The notes under the pieces: generated by a model
The model's database searches: none
The model's input: the letters and a program-made list of their open reading frames with translations, nothing else
What the model was told of the DNA's origin: nothing
Source of the DNA: Hevea brasiliensis
Taxonomy: Eukaryota > Streptophyta > Magnoliopsida > Malpighiales > Euphorbiaceae
DNA: 64,000 nt
Direction: 5' to 3'
Assembly: GCF_030052815.1 (NCBI RefSeq)
Contig: NC_079500.1
Span: 4,486,298 to 4,550,297, forward strand
Shown: positions 33,857 to 45,770 of the stretch, in pieces
Numbering within the stretch: position 1 is the stretch's first letter
How the letters are laid out: each line of letters opens with the position of its first letter
Made by a program: the position numbers and the translations under genes

Positions 33857-35013
33857 GGCTGGATTGCTGATTTTCTCTAGCTCTTTTCAGGGTTAGGGTT
33901 AGGCTTTTACGCTCTTTGGAGCACTCTGGTTTTTGCGAGAAAACGAGGGACGATTCAGTGTGGTGCGTGTGTAAGTAGTGGCTGTCAGACATAGGCTCTC
34001 GGTCCGGTTTACATCACAATTGATTAATTTCGAATTTAATTAAAATCATTTTAAATCGAATTAAAATAAAATTAAATCGATTTTAATTTGGTTTAAGTGA
34101 TTTTTTTTTTCAAGTACGATGCCCTTGCTTCAATTCCAAATCTAAGGGATGCCCTTTTTTTATTTTAATTTATTAATATATAATATAAATTTATTTATTA
34201 AAAAATAAAATATAATTAAAAATATAAATTTTATATACTATTTTAATAATATATATATATATATATATAATTTATTAAAATTATAATATTTAAATATAAA
34301 TATAAATTAATTTTTTTAATAAAAAATTATAAATTCAAAAACTTTTACTATCCCTATTCAAATCCCTAGTTTTTAAAATTTAAACTATTGATTTGATTCT
34401 GATTTGAGTCTGAAGTCAGACCGCAATCAAGCTTAGTGGCCTTTGGGTAGAGGCTGTTGGGCTTACCCACTTGGGCCCCAATTTTAAAAGCAGTGCTCTT
34501 TAAATTTTGTACCTTCACTTTTTTCTCCAATATATTTTGAAATTATTAAAATCGTGGAGATTTAATTTAATTCTTTTTATTATCTAAATTCACATTTTTA
34601 AATTTTAAATTATATTGTAAAATTATTAAAAATAAGTTATGCTAATAGAATTTTAATTTTTTTTTTCCAAACGTTTGAGGTTTGAGAAAAAAAAAATCAA
34701 AATTAAGATCAAATATTTGAATTGCAGGGGAAAGTTTCTAGCACTGGAAAATTTACATGAAAAGCCCATATTATCACGTCAAGCAAAGATGATTGTAAAA
34801 GTATCGGAAAATTACACACTATCTTACATCATTAATCTATTGAACAATTATTGTTTTTTTTTAGTAGGGAGATCGGAGAGTTGAACTCAAATTTAACTCT
34901 GTCAAGTGAGTGATATGCTTACAGTCACTAAATCAAATTATTGTTTATCAAAGATAATTATAAAAGAAGTGAAAAATTACACATCATTAGTCTATTAATC
35001 AAGTGCTATTCTC
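33857..35013. other. Spacer between NAA10 and the F-box/WD40 gene
   Basis: The right-hand part of NAA10's upstream region (33857-34010) has mixed composition and is its likely promoter/5' UTR. The rest is AT-rich with an (AT)n run at about 34248-34269. The end near 34900-35013 should be the 3' UTR of the F-box gene. No separate gene was found. Confidence 0.4.
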
Positions 35014-35974
35014 TCATTTCTTGAATTTCCACACTCTGATTTCCCTGCCATTGTGTGTAGTGACCACCTTCTTCATCCCAACAGCCAAGCATGTGATGGA
35101 AGGTCGAAAACTTCGAGGAATTTGGTCGACGCTGGCATCGCGGGAGAGCCTTTTCCCTATTCTTCTTTTGATCACTCCATGTGCATATCTAGAGGAGCTT
35201 GATGAGGCATCATGATCCATAACATAGCTTGAGAGAACCTCACCAGAGTCCTGATCCAGAATACGTAGCACACCATCTATTCCTCCAATTACCAAAGTCG
35301 ATTTGTCATTGCTCAGGTGCTGCAAAGAATATACAACATTTGGACTCACTCGTGTCTCCCATAATCGTCTCATCATCCTGCAAGGAAACAAAGAAGAAGA
35401 AAAATATTAATCACAATCACTGGCAGGAACTTATACAAGGAACATGCTCGCCATAGTTTTCATTGAATTGCATGTAGCCGGCTTTCAGTTTTTGATTAAT
35501 AACCCAATAATTCAAGCATTATATCAATTATTACAATACCAAGTTTTGATGATCAAGCCTACAGAAGAAAGCCTCTGTCATGTTGCATTACTCCTGCAGT
35601 CCTGCTACAAACTTCTTGTAATGCTAGAGAAGTCCTAAAACCCATATCACAGTTTTGCTGGGAGACTACTTAGTTCATGCATGGATGCAACAATGCACCA
35701 AAACCAATGTGCTAGCAGTACCATGAAGCCAACAAAAAATTTTTGAAAAAAATAAAAGTGAACTTGTCCTGCTGAACATACATATGAAGGGCAACAACAA
35801 AGACTGCCAACAAAAATTTAGTTTGGTTCAGAATGCTTGGTGTGCTAACCATCCAAAAAGCCCCATCTTAACTCTGGCAAAAACATCCCCTTAAAGTGGC
35901 CAAGATTGGTATCTAGGATATTAATGATTGGTATGTTACATAACAGCCTGCACACTTAGTGAAACAGAGGAATT

Positions 35975-36010
<36 letters not shown>

Positions 36011-39000
36011 GATGAGAAAGAGATAGATTGGATGAGAAAAGAAGAGAATATTCAGAGATGACAGAAAAGTATTATTGTTTATTGATTCTTGGAATGAATC
36101 CCCTCTAGTACATTTCTCTTATTTACATAGCAAAGACTCCCTCTACAACAACTACTCTACTCTCCTCCTCATTCAACTACAGCTCCATTCTTACAGAGTA
36201 CAGCCTACATTTTGCTGCTGCCACATCAGTTGCATTCTCACACACAAGCAGCAGAAGAGCTATTTTGGGTGATGCCTAATGCTACCACAACTAATATATG
36301 CCGAGGAATGAAACATAAAATTAATCATGCTAACGTAGCTAATTGATATAACATAATAAATATTTGGATCATGCCTGAAAGAAGATGAGCACCCACAATG
36401 AGCTCAAACTCATCCAGGCCCAAATAAGGCTTGGAGACTTAGAATGATTAAGCCCATTATGGGTAGTTTCAATTTGAGAAAAACACCACCAACATGGGTG
36501 CAGTTTTTATCACTTCCTTTACATGAAGAAGTGGGAGAGGAAGTATATGAGGCAGCCAGATAAGGAGATCAAAGTTGCAGTCTTGAAAATTGAAACAAAA
36601 CGTGTTTTGGCTTGGCTACATTGCTGGGTGTTTGCATTGGCAGTAGGTGGTTCAACTTGGTACCATTTTTTGAAAGCTCTATCTCAAGTTATTTGTTTCT
36701 CAAGCTTTGTGGAGATTCACTGCAGGTCCAGATAACTCTTAGACCGTGAATGATGTCTATGGTTGGTTCATGTAATATGTGATCATTGCTTAGACTAGCA
36801 GTGCTAGGTTGAGTTCTATGGTTTATAAGCATGAAATCCTTTGATCATGGCTTTAAAAATTCAAACAATATCAAAGAATGAACTGTGAATTGTATACCTG
36901 AGGTCATAGCAAGATGTATATCCAGCTGTTGTTCCCGCAAATACTAGATGAGAACAGGGGTTGAAACACAAAGTCTTTATTCCTGTAACAGGAAGCTGAG
37001 TGAGAATTACGTCAAGTAACTTGCAATGCATGGTGCCTTATCAATTAAACAGAGAGTTTCACTGACATTTTTATTATGTCTCAAACTGGCTGATTAGATG
37101 TATTTGGAAAAGAATTAACATCCAAAAGCAAGAAGCCATAAGAATTCCACTGTTTTTCTCATAATATTTACATCCGTGTATCAAAGATAAGAAAGCAATT
37201 ACTTACAAAAAGAAATGATCCAAGCATCTGCAAATATGGTATAAACAAATGACCATAGTACAATTATAATCAAAGTTATCCTTGATAGAGTGAGAAAAAA
37301 GTACAACCTGTAGAATCAGTGGGTCTCAGTGTAGTTTTCCACTGATCAGATGAATAACCAGATACTGTGATCCTCCCTAGAGAGGAACCGCTAAGAATTA
37401 ACTGATCATCACCCAAAGATAAGCAAGTCACGGGCTCCGGATGCATCCTGCAATTAGGAGAAGAAAACAAAACCAAATGGAATCCTATATATATATATCT
37501 CCCCTGTATGAATGCAAGAAATCATGTTCAAACATAACAACAAAATACCAGTGGTCTACTGTTTTCCATCTTAACAGGGAGTTTTTTTGGTTTTAATGAA
37601 CAATTTATTCACTTGCCAGTGTCTATCCAATTCATATGCACCTCCAGAAATTAATATGTGTTTCCAAGCATTAGAAAGATTTAATAGTCTGACTATAACA
37701 TGACAAACCACTTTCCACTGTACTTTCATTCAAATAAGAGAACTTATTTACTATTGAAAAAAATCAATTCATTTATTTATTCATAATGCCATAAAGTAGT
37801 GGAAAGGAACAAAGAAAAAAAAAAGAATTTGTAACTGTACATACCTAATGATTTTAGAACATTTCCTACTGTACATGTCAAAAACACGAACTGTGCCATC
37901 CTCACATCCAACAACAGCTTCTGGATCAAGGTAACTTGAAGAAAAGAAATATATCAAATTAGTTTGAGTCAAGAGAAAACCGCACGACCTTGCACAAAAT
38001 TGAAGTCACAAAATGATGTAATGATATAAATGAACTTCAAATCCACTAATATTCAATCAAACAAAATTTAGCATAATAAGAAAATTTGATGTTTACCGCA
38101 TGCATAGACCCTTCATATATGTGCCTTGATGAGAGGGAAATGTACTCATCTGCCCATTGCGCCTCCATAAGCATAGCCGTGTGCCAATCAAACCAACAAT
38201 CTACAAGAAGCAAAGGGTAAAGCAGTTACATCAAGTCAAGGACCATCAAAATGCGATGCTTTATAGTAATGACATACTTTCAGTAGTTTACCTTGCTCTC
38301 ATCGAAATCAAAGTCAACTAAGGGGCATGAATCTGGGATTGAATATTCTTCGACACATTTGTAACTTTCTAATGACCAAAGACGCATAACCTACCATCAT
38401 TGTCATGCAAATGTTAGCAGGATTGTATTATACAACACATATCATATAATTGATTTAGGAGAACATAAGAGACATGCCATGAAAATAATCACATAAAAAA
38501 TGTCCTTGAATCATTTAGCCAGCAAGTATATAAGACAATTTTAATGACCTGAAATGCGATAAATGAAGCTTCAGGCGTTTGTGAACATTCTCATAAAAAA
38601 AAAGGTAACCTAATGCACGAAGCATCCCACACTTGTGGGGGCTGGAGAGAGTTAAAATCACTGTTAAACTAAGAGAGTTAAAATCACTGTTAAACTAAAA
38701 TATTAGAAAAGTAGCTCAATACCACTCTTAAAAAGAAAAGATAAGTTCACCATGAAATCAAACAGGAAAGGCCAACAAAGATGTTAAAGCATGAAAAAAA
38801 AAAAGGAACAGTTGACTGGTTTTTGAGGTAGAAAATCTACTTCAGTGTAAAAACAAACAGCAAAGATGACTTGAAATCCAAACACACAGCATCAGACTTC
38901 AGACACCATATTAAGTCAAAAAGGAACATACCTTATCACCTACACCAGTAAGAATCAAGCCCATCTTCATTCGGCACTGGTCAGCCCTACCAGAAAGCAA

Positions 39001-39805
39001 GGTCAGAGAATAAAATACATAAGCTGCACACTCCTCCATGCACCAAATCCACCAAAGAAATCCAGATACATTAACAATTTTCAATTAAAAAGCCTAAGCT
39101 TTCATGATCCTTCCACAACAGTTACAATAGTTCTATCTACATCTAAAGAAACATCGGAAGATGATAAACTTATTAATGCAAATACATTCCCATTATCGTT
39201 GACATAAAATTTTCTCAGCTCACGGCTAGCTAACAAGCAAGCAAATGAGACAATGAAGGGGAAAAAAGAAGGGAACAATTCTAGTAATTACCTAACTGAA
39301 TGGGCTGTCCATTGATCAATATGAATAGAAGGAGCTTCAAGTAAAGCTTGCCTATGATGCTCCATAGCTAGCTCCTCTAGATACCTACTCAGTGACTCCT
39401 CTAAACCGCTAGTACTACTTGAAAATCCAACAGAATTCTCCTTCAGCTGCTTCAAATAAAGCACTTGAAGTAACTTTGATCTTTTTATTATTGCATTCCT
39501 TTAAAGCAAAAACAGAATCAATTTTTCAGAAAACAAATCAAATTACCTAATTAATTCACAAATATCAGGGAACACAGAGAAGTAAAATAGAATTACCAGG
39601 ATTTGCAAACGGCAGAACAACGAACGAGGTCAAAAAAGCCGAGAAATGAGAAGATGATGCAGAGGATATCATGGTCCAATAAATGAATTGCGGTTGGACC
39701 TCTCCAGCTCCTCTTCTTCGCCGGCAACCGGTTGCCGACCGGTGTCGGGCCCATTGTTGCCTCGTCACAAGGGCGTTTTCTTGCGCCACACTGACACACG
39801 TGCAA
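35014..39805 (-). CDS. F-box/WD40-repeat protein (At3g52030-like), nine exons
   Basis: Nine exons join in phase: 39805-39597, 39498-39292, 38986-38932, 38390-38292, 38200-38097, 37934-37845, 37447-37308, 36982-36898 and 35377-35014. They give 450 residues, close to the usual size of this plant family. Residues about 38-70 form an F-box (HLLDHDILCIIFSFLGFFDL, then CSAVCKSW). WD40-like blades follow, with phrases such as KMGLILTGVGDKVMRLW, AVVGCEDGTVRVFDMYSRKC, DDQLILSGSSLGRITVSGY, KSTLVIGGIDGVLRILDQD and GREIRVWKFKK at the C-terminus. Proteins of this type act as substrate receptors of SCF ubiquitin ligases, the F-box binding SKP1/ASK. The substrate is not known from sequence. The first ATG (39805) was chosen as the most upstream in frame; a shorter start at about 39754 is possible. 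Confidence 0.9.
35973..36006. repeat. (GA)n microsatellite in the last intron of the F-box/WD40 gene
   Basis: About sixteen GA units lie in the 1.5 kb intron between exons 8 and 9. No coding sequence or other element was recognised in that intron. Confidence 0.9.
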
Positions 39806-39870
39806 AGGTTATCTACTGGCAGAGGAGAGAGAAAGGGAGGGAGATAAACCTATGCTTCCGTCCTGCTCGG

Positions 39871-40367
39871 TAGGGTTGTACGTTGGGTTGGGCGGATTCA
39901 CAATATCTCAAAATCAAACCGCTTAGGTCGATTTTGATAATATTTAAATTAAAATATAAAATTATATATATATATTTTTTTTGTTTTAAAATTAAAAAAG
40001 TTGAATTCAATTTTCATAATTTTTATTTTTTTAATATTTTTTAAATTATTATAATATGATTTTTATTAAATCTTTTTGTATATACAAATTATTATACATT
40101 ATTTAAAAATTAGAATATACAATTTAATAAAAATAAAATAAAATAAAATAAAGTTATTCACATAATTTTTTAATTTATAAAACACAATCACGTAAATTCA
40201 GTTTAAGTTAAAATTTTTATAAAGTGAAATTCAAATTAAAATTTTAATTTATTATTATTTTTAAATTATAATTAATGTTTAAATATATAAAATTATTAAT
40301 TTCAATTTGAATTTATTGGATTTGATCAGCTGAAATTCATTCTAATTTATCAAATTAATCGGCCCTA
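39871..40367. mobile_element. hAT-like MITE just upstream of the F-box/WD40 gene (497 bp)
   Basis: The block begins TAGGGTTGTA and ends GGCCCTA. It is flanked by CTGCTCGG (39863-39870) and GTGCTCGG (40368-40375), an 8 bp target duplication with one mismatch, as expected for hAT elements. The inside is AT-rich. The inverted termini match only over the first five bases (TAGGG/CCCTA), so the call rests mainly on the flanks. It starts about 65 bp upstream of the F-box gene ATG. Confidence 0.55.
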
Positions 40368-40375
40368 GTGCTCGG

Positions 40376-41066
40376 CCCTTCCCAGATCCAAATGGTGGCG
40401 TTTTTGTAATTAATGTTTTCTAGAAAAATTTTGTAATATAGATTTTTCGTTTGTCTTTTCCGGACCGGAATTTTAATTAATAATTTTTAAATATTTAATA
40501 TTATTTTATTTACTTAAAATATAACATTTAAAATTTGTAAACATAATTATAAAATAAGTATTTTATATTATATCATTCATTAATTTATATCATATTATTG
40601 ATCCCATTTGTTATCACTCTTAATTATAGAAATAAATTTTATTTCAAGTAAAATTTATGAATTCCTAAATTTGATATTATGAATTCATAAATTTGATGAT
40701 ATAAGTTAAAATGTAAAATTTATTTAAATTTTATATGATTTATAATTTTATAATTGAAATGTATTTATTAATTATATTTAATAAATAAAAAAATAAATAA
40801 ATTAGTTAATAATATATTAATAAATATAAAATAAATTTATATTTGTCATAATATATAATAGAAAAAATTAAAAAAAAATAAGAACAGAGATAGTGAAAAG
40901 AAAAATATAAAAGAGAGTGGGAGACAGAGTGTGTAAATGATAGACTTTAAAATTTTGGAAATTTCACGTAAAAATAAGATTTTTATTGTTTTTGATAAGG
41001 GTTTTCTTCTCTTGTTTCTTCTTCAACTCATTGTTTCTGCAGCAAATTCTTTCTCTGATCTCTGCC
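40376..41066. other. Spacer and 5' leader of CNL gene 1
   Basis: AT-rich spacer makes up most of it. From about 40970 it matches the leader of CNL gene 2 (51975-52067), including the landmark TTTCTGCAG before the ATG, which could be a 3' splice site of a leader intron. A longer in-frame start at 40986 is not shared with gene 2 and is not preferred. Confidence 0.5.
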
Positions 41067-44000
41067 ATGGAAATTGCCACTAATGTTGGAGGTGCTATTC
41101 TCTCTCCTGTCTTTAAGACGTTGATTGATAAGTTGGCTTCCCAGGACTTGCTCAAGTATGCGAGCGAAGGAAAAGTCCTGACTGAACTCAAAAAATGGAA
41201 GGAGATATTGGAGGAAATTTATGTGGTGCTTGATCATGCAGAGGAGCAGCAAATGACGAATCAACTAGTGAAGATATGGGCAGAAAAGCTCAGGGACTTG
41301 GCTTACGACGTGGAGGACATTCTTGATGAGTTTGACTTCGAGGCTCAAAGGCGCAAGTTGGAAGCTGGTGCAAGAAAGGTACGAAAACTCATTCCTGCTT
41401 CTTATGCTGGGTTGAAGTTCAATGCTAAGATGATTTCCAAGATAAAGGAAATTACTACCCGATTAGAAGAGATCAGGTCGCAGAAAAATCGCCTGGATCT
41501 GAGAGTTATTGCGGGTGAGAGGAGCAGTAGAGTACGGGAAAGAAGACCAACAACCTCTGTGGTGAATAAAGAAGAGGTCTATGGGAGGGAGGAAGATAAG
41601 AAGGCGATACTTGAATTTTTGAATGCTAAATCAAGTGAGGCAGGTGTCTCCGTTATTTCCATAATTGGTATGGGAGGCCTTGGCAAGACAACTCTAGCTC
41701 AGCTTGTCTTTAATGAAGCCAAGATGAACTTTGATTTAGCGGCTTGGGTCTTAGTTGGTGATGATTTTGACGTTTTCAGAATTACCCGAACAATTTTCCT
41801 GTGGTTTGGTGGACATTATGATGGCGAAGATTTGAATTTTCTTCAAGAAAATTTGAAGGAAAGGCTGCTTGAGAAGAAATTTTTTATTGTCCTAGATGAC
41901 GTTTGGAATGAGAAGTATGGGGATTGGACTCTCTTTCATGGTCCTTTTCAACATGGGGCAAAAGGAAGTAGAATAGTTTTCACAACTCGTAGTGAACGTG
42001 TTTCGCGAATGATGGGTTGTGTTCATTCTTATACTCTTAAGCAGTTGTCATATGATGGTTGTCTGTCTATCTTAGCCCAACATGCTTTGGGAGCAACAAA
42101 TTTTGACGAGCACTTGGATCTGAAGGCAATAGGTGAAAAAATTGCCAGAAGATGTCAAGGGTTGCCTTTGGCAGCGCAAGCTATTGGAGGGGTTCTACGA
42201 GGTGAAAGAAATCATAATGTGTGGGAGAAAGTGTTGAGGAGTGACATTTGGAAAGAAGAAACTGACATTTTTCCTGCATTGCGGTTGAGTTACCATCACC
42301 TTCCTTCTCATTTGAAACGGTGCTTTGCTTACTGTGCTATTTTTCCAAAAGATTATCAATTTGATGAGAATGAGCTGGTTCTAAAATGGATGGCAGAGGG
42401 ATTTCTTCAGCAACAGCAGGAATTGAAGCAAATGGAAGCCTTGGGTCATGAATATTTCCAGGATTTATTGTTAAGATCCTTTTTTCAACCGTCTACTAGC
42501 AATAAATCACTGTATGTAATGCATGATCTAATTAATGATCTAGCTCATTCTGTTAGTGGAGAAGTGTGCTTTAATTTGGATGATAAGTCCAAGAGCATAA
42601 ATTCATATTCAAAGGTTCGCCATTCTGCATTCATTAGCTATCCCTATGATATCTCCCAAAGGTTTGAAGTTTTCAAAGAAATGAATAGTTTGCGAACGTT
42701 TTTAGCACTACCAAAATATTGGGGAAACTATTTAGCTAGTAACGTGGTGCATGAGTTGGTGCCTACATTGAAACGTTTAAGGGTGCTATCACTGTCTAGT
42801 TATCAATTTGAAGAGCTCCCAAGTTCAATCGGTGACTTGAAACATTTACGGTATCTTGACTTGTATCGCTCTGGTATCCATAGATTGCCTAACTCGTTGA
42901 GTAACCTTTGGAACTTACAGACATTGAAGTTACGCTGGTGTTATAACCTCACTGAGTTGCATGCAGGCATTGGCAATTTAAGCAACTTGATGCACATTGA
43001 TCTCATTGGTACAGATAGGTTGGTAAAGATGCCACGGGAGATGGCCAATTTGACAAATCTCCAAACGTTGTCTAAGTTTATAGTGGGAAAAGGCTATGGA
43101 CTTGGAATAAAAGAGTTGATGAAATTTCCTAATCTAGGAGGGCAGCTTCAAATTGAGGGGCTACAAAATGTGGTGAACATTCAAGATGCAGAGCTTGCTG
43201 ATCTAAAGAAGAAGGAAGGTCTTGATGAATTGGCATTGGCATGGACTAATAATTTTCAAAATTCACGAAGTGATGAGGATGAATTACTGTTACTCAGCTT
43301 TCTACAACCTCATCAAAAGCTGAGAAAACTTTCGGTCAAATTTTATGGTGGTAAGAAATTCCCGTCATGGATAGGAGATCCCTCATTCACAAACATGGTG
43401 GATGTAGAGCTCTGCAGTTGCCCCAATATAATCTCACTACCACCCCTGGGGTTACTATCCAAACTCAGAAACCTGAGAATAGAAGGCATTGGTGGAGTGG
43501 CTGAAGTGAGTGTTGAGTTTTATGGGCACAATTCCTCTTCTTTACAGCCTTTTCCATCTCTGGAGACTCTTGAAATTCAGAATATGTTGGAGTTGAAGCA
43601 CTGGGCTTGTTCTGATGGTCGCAATGAAGAGGCTGCTGGAAATTTTCCGAAACTTCATGAACTGACAATAATTAATTGTCCTAAGTTGGATGGGAAACTG
43701 CCTCGCTGTCTTCCTTCACTCAAGAAACTAAATATTGAAAAATGCCAAGAGATGATTCTCAGAAGCGTGCCTGATCTAACCTCCCTCACAACCTTAAAAA
43801 TTAAGAGTATTTCTGGGCTTGCAAAGTTAGATGAAGTGGTTACACAGGCCTTGGTGGCACTTGAAGATCTGGTGATTTGTGGTTGCAGTCAACTGATGTA
43901 CTTATGGCAAGATTCGACTAATTTAGATAAGCTTGCTTGTCTACACAATTTAGAGATTAGCCGCTGTTGGAAGCTCATGTCATTGGTAGCGAAAGAGGAA

Positions 44001-45017
44001 GGCCTTTTGCCTTGTAATCTTGAAGTTTTGAGCGTAGAGGGTTGTTGTGAATTAGAGAATCTGCCAAATAGGCTGCACAGCCTCGCATCTCTGAGAATTT
44101 TGAGCATCACTTATTGTCCAAAACTTGTGCACTTTCCCGCTACGGGTTTACCTTGCAGTCTTAAAGGTCTCCATATTCAATCTTGTGATTCTCTAGAGTC
44201 AATGCCAGAGAGCATTATGCAAGTCAGTAATACTAGCAATGAGAGAACTCATCTCGAGGATTTGCGTGTCATAGGATGTTCATCTCTTACATCCCTTCCA
44301 GTTGATGAATTTCCTCATTCGGTTAAGCGCATTCAATTTTGCTGTTGGACAACACAATTATTGGAGTCGCTTGATGATAGGTTCTCGCACCTTACTAAAT
44401 TAGTAATACGCAACTCTCCCAAGTTAGAGTCTTTCCCAGAAAGTGGATTGGCCATCCCCAATCTTAGCCGTTTCACCATAGAAGATTGTGCGAATTTGAA
44501 GTCACTACCTAATCAGATGCAAAATCTGAAATCTCTTGTATCTCTAGCGATAAGAAATTGTGGAGGTTTGGTGTCGTTTCCAGAAGGGGGTTTACCGCCA
44601 AACCTAATTTATCTTTCCATTTTTTATTGCGAGAATCTGACACAGCCTATGTCAGAGTGGAGACTCCAAAGACTCGCCTCTCTTCAAAATTTGGAAATCA
44701 GAGGCACAAGTCCAAGTACAGAAATGGTTTCCTTTCCAGATGAGGAGTGCCAACTCCTTCCCTCTTCCCTAACCTCTCTTGCAGTCGGTGGATTTGAGAA
44801 TCTGAAATCCATATCAAGGGGTCTTCAAAACCTCACCTCACTTGATCAGTTACGGATAAACTATTGCCCTAAACTTCGATCCTTGCCAAAAGAGGGCCTT
44901 CCTTCCACCCTTGCAGAATTGCATATCATAGAGTGCCCGCTTCTGCAGAAACGGTGCACAAAAAAGAAAGGAAAATATTGGCCCGACATTGCTAATATTC
45001 CCTATCTTCACATCTAA
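41067..45017 (+). CDS. RPP13-like CC-NB-LRR disease resistance protein, gene 1 (1316 aa, intronless)
   Basis: The product is a full-length coiled-coil NLR immune receptor. The Rx-type CC domain runs from residue 1 to about 150, with the EDVID-like motif VEDILDEFDF. NB-ARC follows: P-loop GMGGLGKTTLAQ at about 201, kinase-2 FIVLDDVWNEK at about 272, RNBS-B GSRIVFTTRS, GLPLAAQAIGG at about 365, winged helix CFAYCAIFPKDYQF at about 417, and MHD (YVMHDLINDLA) at 485. From about 540 on, more than twenty irregular LRRs run to the C-terminal block CPLLQKRCTKKKGKYWPDIA. All nucleotide-binding motifs are intact. The ATG at 41067 was chosen because gene 2 starts at the same place. An upstream in-frame ATG (40986) would add 27 hydrophobic residues not supported by gene 2. 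Family members sense pathogen effectors or their targets. No ligand can be named. Confidence 0.95.
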   Translation: MEIATNVGGAILSPVFKTLIDKLASQDLLKYASEGKVLTELKKWKEILEEIYVVLDHAEEQQMTNQLVKIWAEKLRDLAYDVEDILDEFDFEAQRRKLEAGARKVRKLIPASYAGLKFNAKMISKIKEITTRLEEIRSQKNRLDLRVIAGERSSRVRERRPTTSVVNKEEVYGREEDKKAILEFLNAKSSEAGVSVISIIGMGGLGKTTLAQLVFNEAKMNFDLAAWVLVGDDFDVFRITRTIFLWFGGHYDGEDLNFLQENLKERLLEKKFFIVLDDVWNEKYGDWTLFHGPFQHGAKGSRIVFTTRSERVSRMMGCVHSYTLKQLSYDGCLSILAQHALGATNFDEHLDLKAIGEKIARRCQGLPLAAQAIGGVLRGERNHNVWEKVLRSDIWKEETDIFPALRLSYHHLPSHLKRCFAYCAIFPKDYQFDENELVLKWMAEGFLQQQQELKQMEALGHEYFQDLLLRSFFQPSTSNKSLYVMHDLINDLAHSVSGEVCFNLDDKSKSINSYSKVRHSAFISYPYDISQRFEVFKEMNSLRTFLALPKYWGNYLASNVVHELVPTLKRLRVLSLSSYQFEELPSSIGDLKHLRYLDLYRSGIHRLPNSLSNLWNLQTLKLRWCYNLTELHAGIGNLSNLMHIDLIGTDRLVKMPREMANLTNLQTLSKFIVGKGYGLGIKELMKFPNLGGQLQIEGLQNVVNIQDAELADLKKKEGLDELALAWTNNFQNSRSDEDELLLLSFLQPHQKLRKLSVKFYGGKKFPSWIGDPSFTNMVDVELCSCPNIISLPPLGLLSKLRNLRIEGIGGVAEVSVEFYGHNSSSLQPFPSLETLEIQNMLELKHWACSDGRNEEAAGNFPKLHELTIINCPKLDGKLPRCLPSLKKLNIEKCQEMILRSVPDLTSLTTLKIKSISGLAKLDEVVTQALVALEDLVICGCSQLMYLWQDSTNLDKLACLHNLEISRCWKLMSLVAKEEGLLPCNLEVLSVEGCCELENLPNRLHSLASLRILSITYCPKLVHFPATGLPCSLKGLHIQSCDSLESMPESIMQVSNTSNERTHLEDLRVIGCSSLTSLPVDEFPHSVKRIQFCCWTTQLLESLDDRFSHLTKLVIRNSPKLESFPESGLAIPNLSRFTIEDCANLKSLPNQMQNLKSLVSLAIRNCGGLVSFPEGGLPPNLIYLSIFYCENLTQPMSEWRLQRLASLQNLEIRGTSPSTEMVSFPDEECQLLPSSLTSLAVGGFENLKSISRGLQNLTSLDQLRINYCPKLRSLPKEGLPSTLAELHIIECPLLQKRCTKKKGKYWPDIANIPYLHI

Positions 45018-45770
45018 ATAAAAATCCAGATAGAATCCTGCACTCGGGAAACAATGATGGTAGGATGAAGGACAAGGCACAACACAGATGAGGTATTTCT
45101 CTTTACGCTCTCCGACTTCCAGCTTGTATTGTATCTGATATGTATAAATTTTTTTGGCCAAAAAAGCAAATTAATTATCACTTTCATTCAGTTGTATGGT
45201 GTTTCTAACATAATAAAATACATTTTCTCTTTTTTATAGAGAAGAACCTGTAATTCGTTACAAAGATCCAAAGTCATAGCTGTGGTTTTTGGTTGCAGCA
45301 AGGGAAATTTGGTTTGGGCTCAGAGTTGATGTCATTGACGCTTGCTAGCAGCTGTTAAGAACCAATCGGTCTTTAACCATTATCGATTTGCTTATCTTTA
45401 TAGGTAAGCTTCTGATTAAGCTAAATAAAAAAATTGTTCTGGGCTCTGAGAGATGTCTTTGTAACCCCATATTGACTAATATTTTACATATTATATTGTA
45501 TAGGATTCAAGTGTTCACTCAACATCATGAATTGTGAAATGGTTCCATCACTTCCTTTAACAGAGGAACCTGCCTGACTCTTCCTGGTGGACTGGTCATC
45601 AGAGCTGAAAAGAATGGAAAAGGATTTCAGGATGGTCTGAGCTTGAAAAATGCAGAAAATGAGGCCAGCTTCCAGCTGCTGGGAGACCTGTCATGAGAAC
45701 TTAAAAAAGTTGGATTTTTGCCAATTATTTTTCAATTCTTGGGGCCAGTCACAAATGAGGTTGCCAATTA
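45018..45770 (+). repeat. 3' flank of CNL gene 1, duplicated behind gene 2
   Basis: From the stop codon onward the sequence matches 56004-57100, starting AAATAAAAATCCAGATAG and including GGTTCCATCACTTCCTTTAA and AATGCAGAAAATGAGGCCAG. Shared GAGGTATTTCTC (donor-like) and TATAGGATTCAAGT / TGTAGGATTCAAGT (acceptor-like) stretches suggest spliced 3' untranslated exons. Small open frames here (45650-46213) are not conserved in frame in the second copy. Confidence 0.8.

Noticed and set aside
40986..41066. Upstream in-frame ATG that would lengthen CNL gene 1 by 27 residues
   Set aside because: The extra residues are hydrophobic and are not present in gene 2. The ATG at 41067 has the same context and protein start as gene 2, and a splice-acceptor-like TTTCTGCAG lies between.
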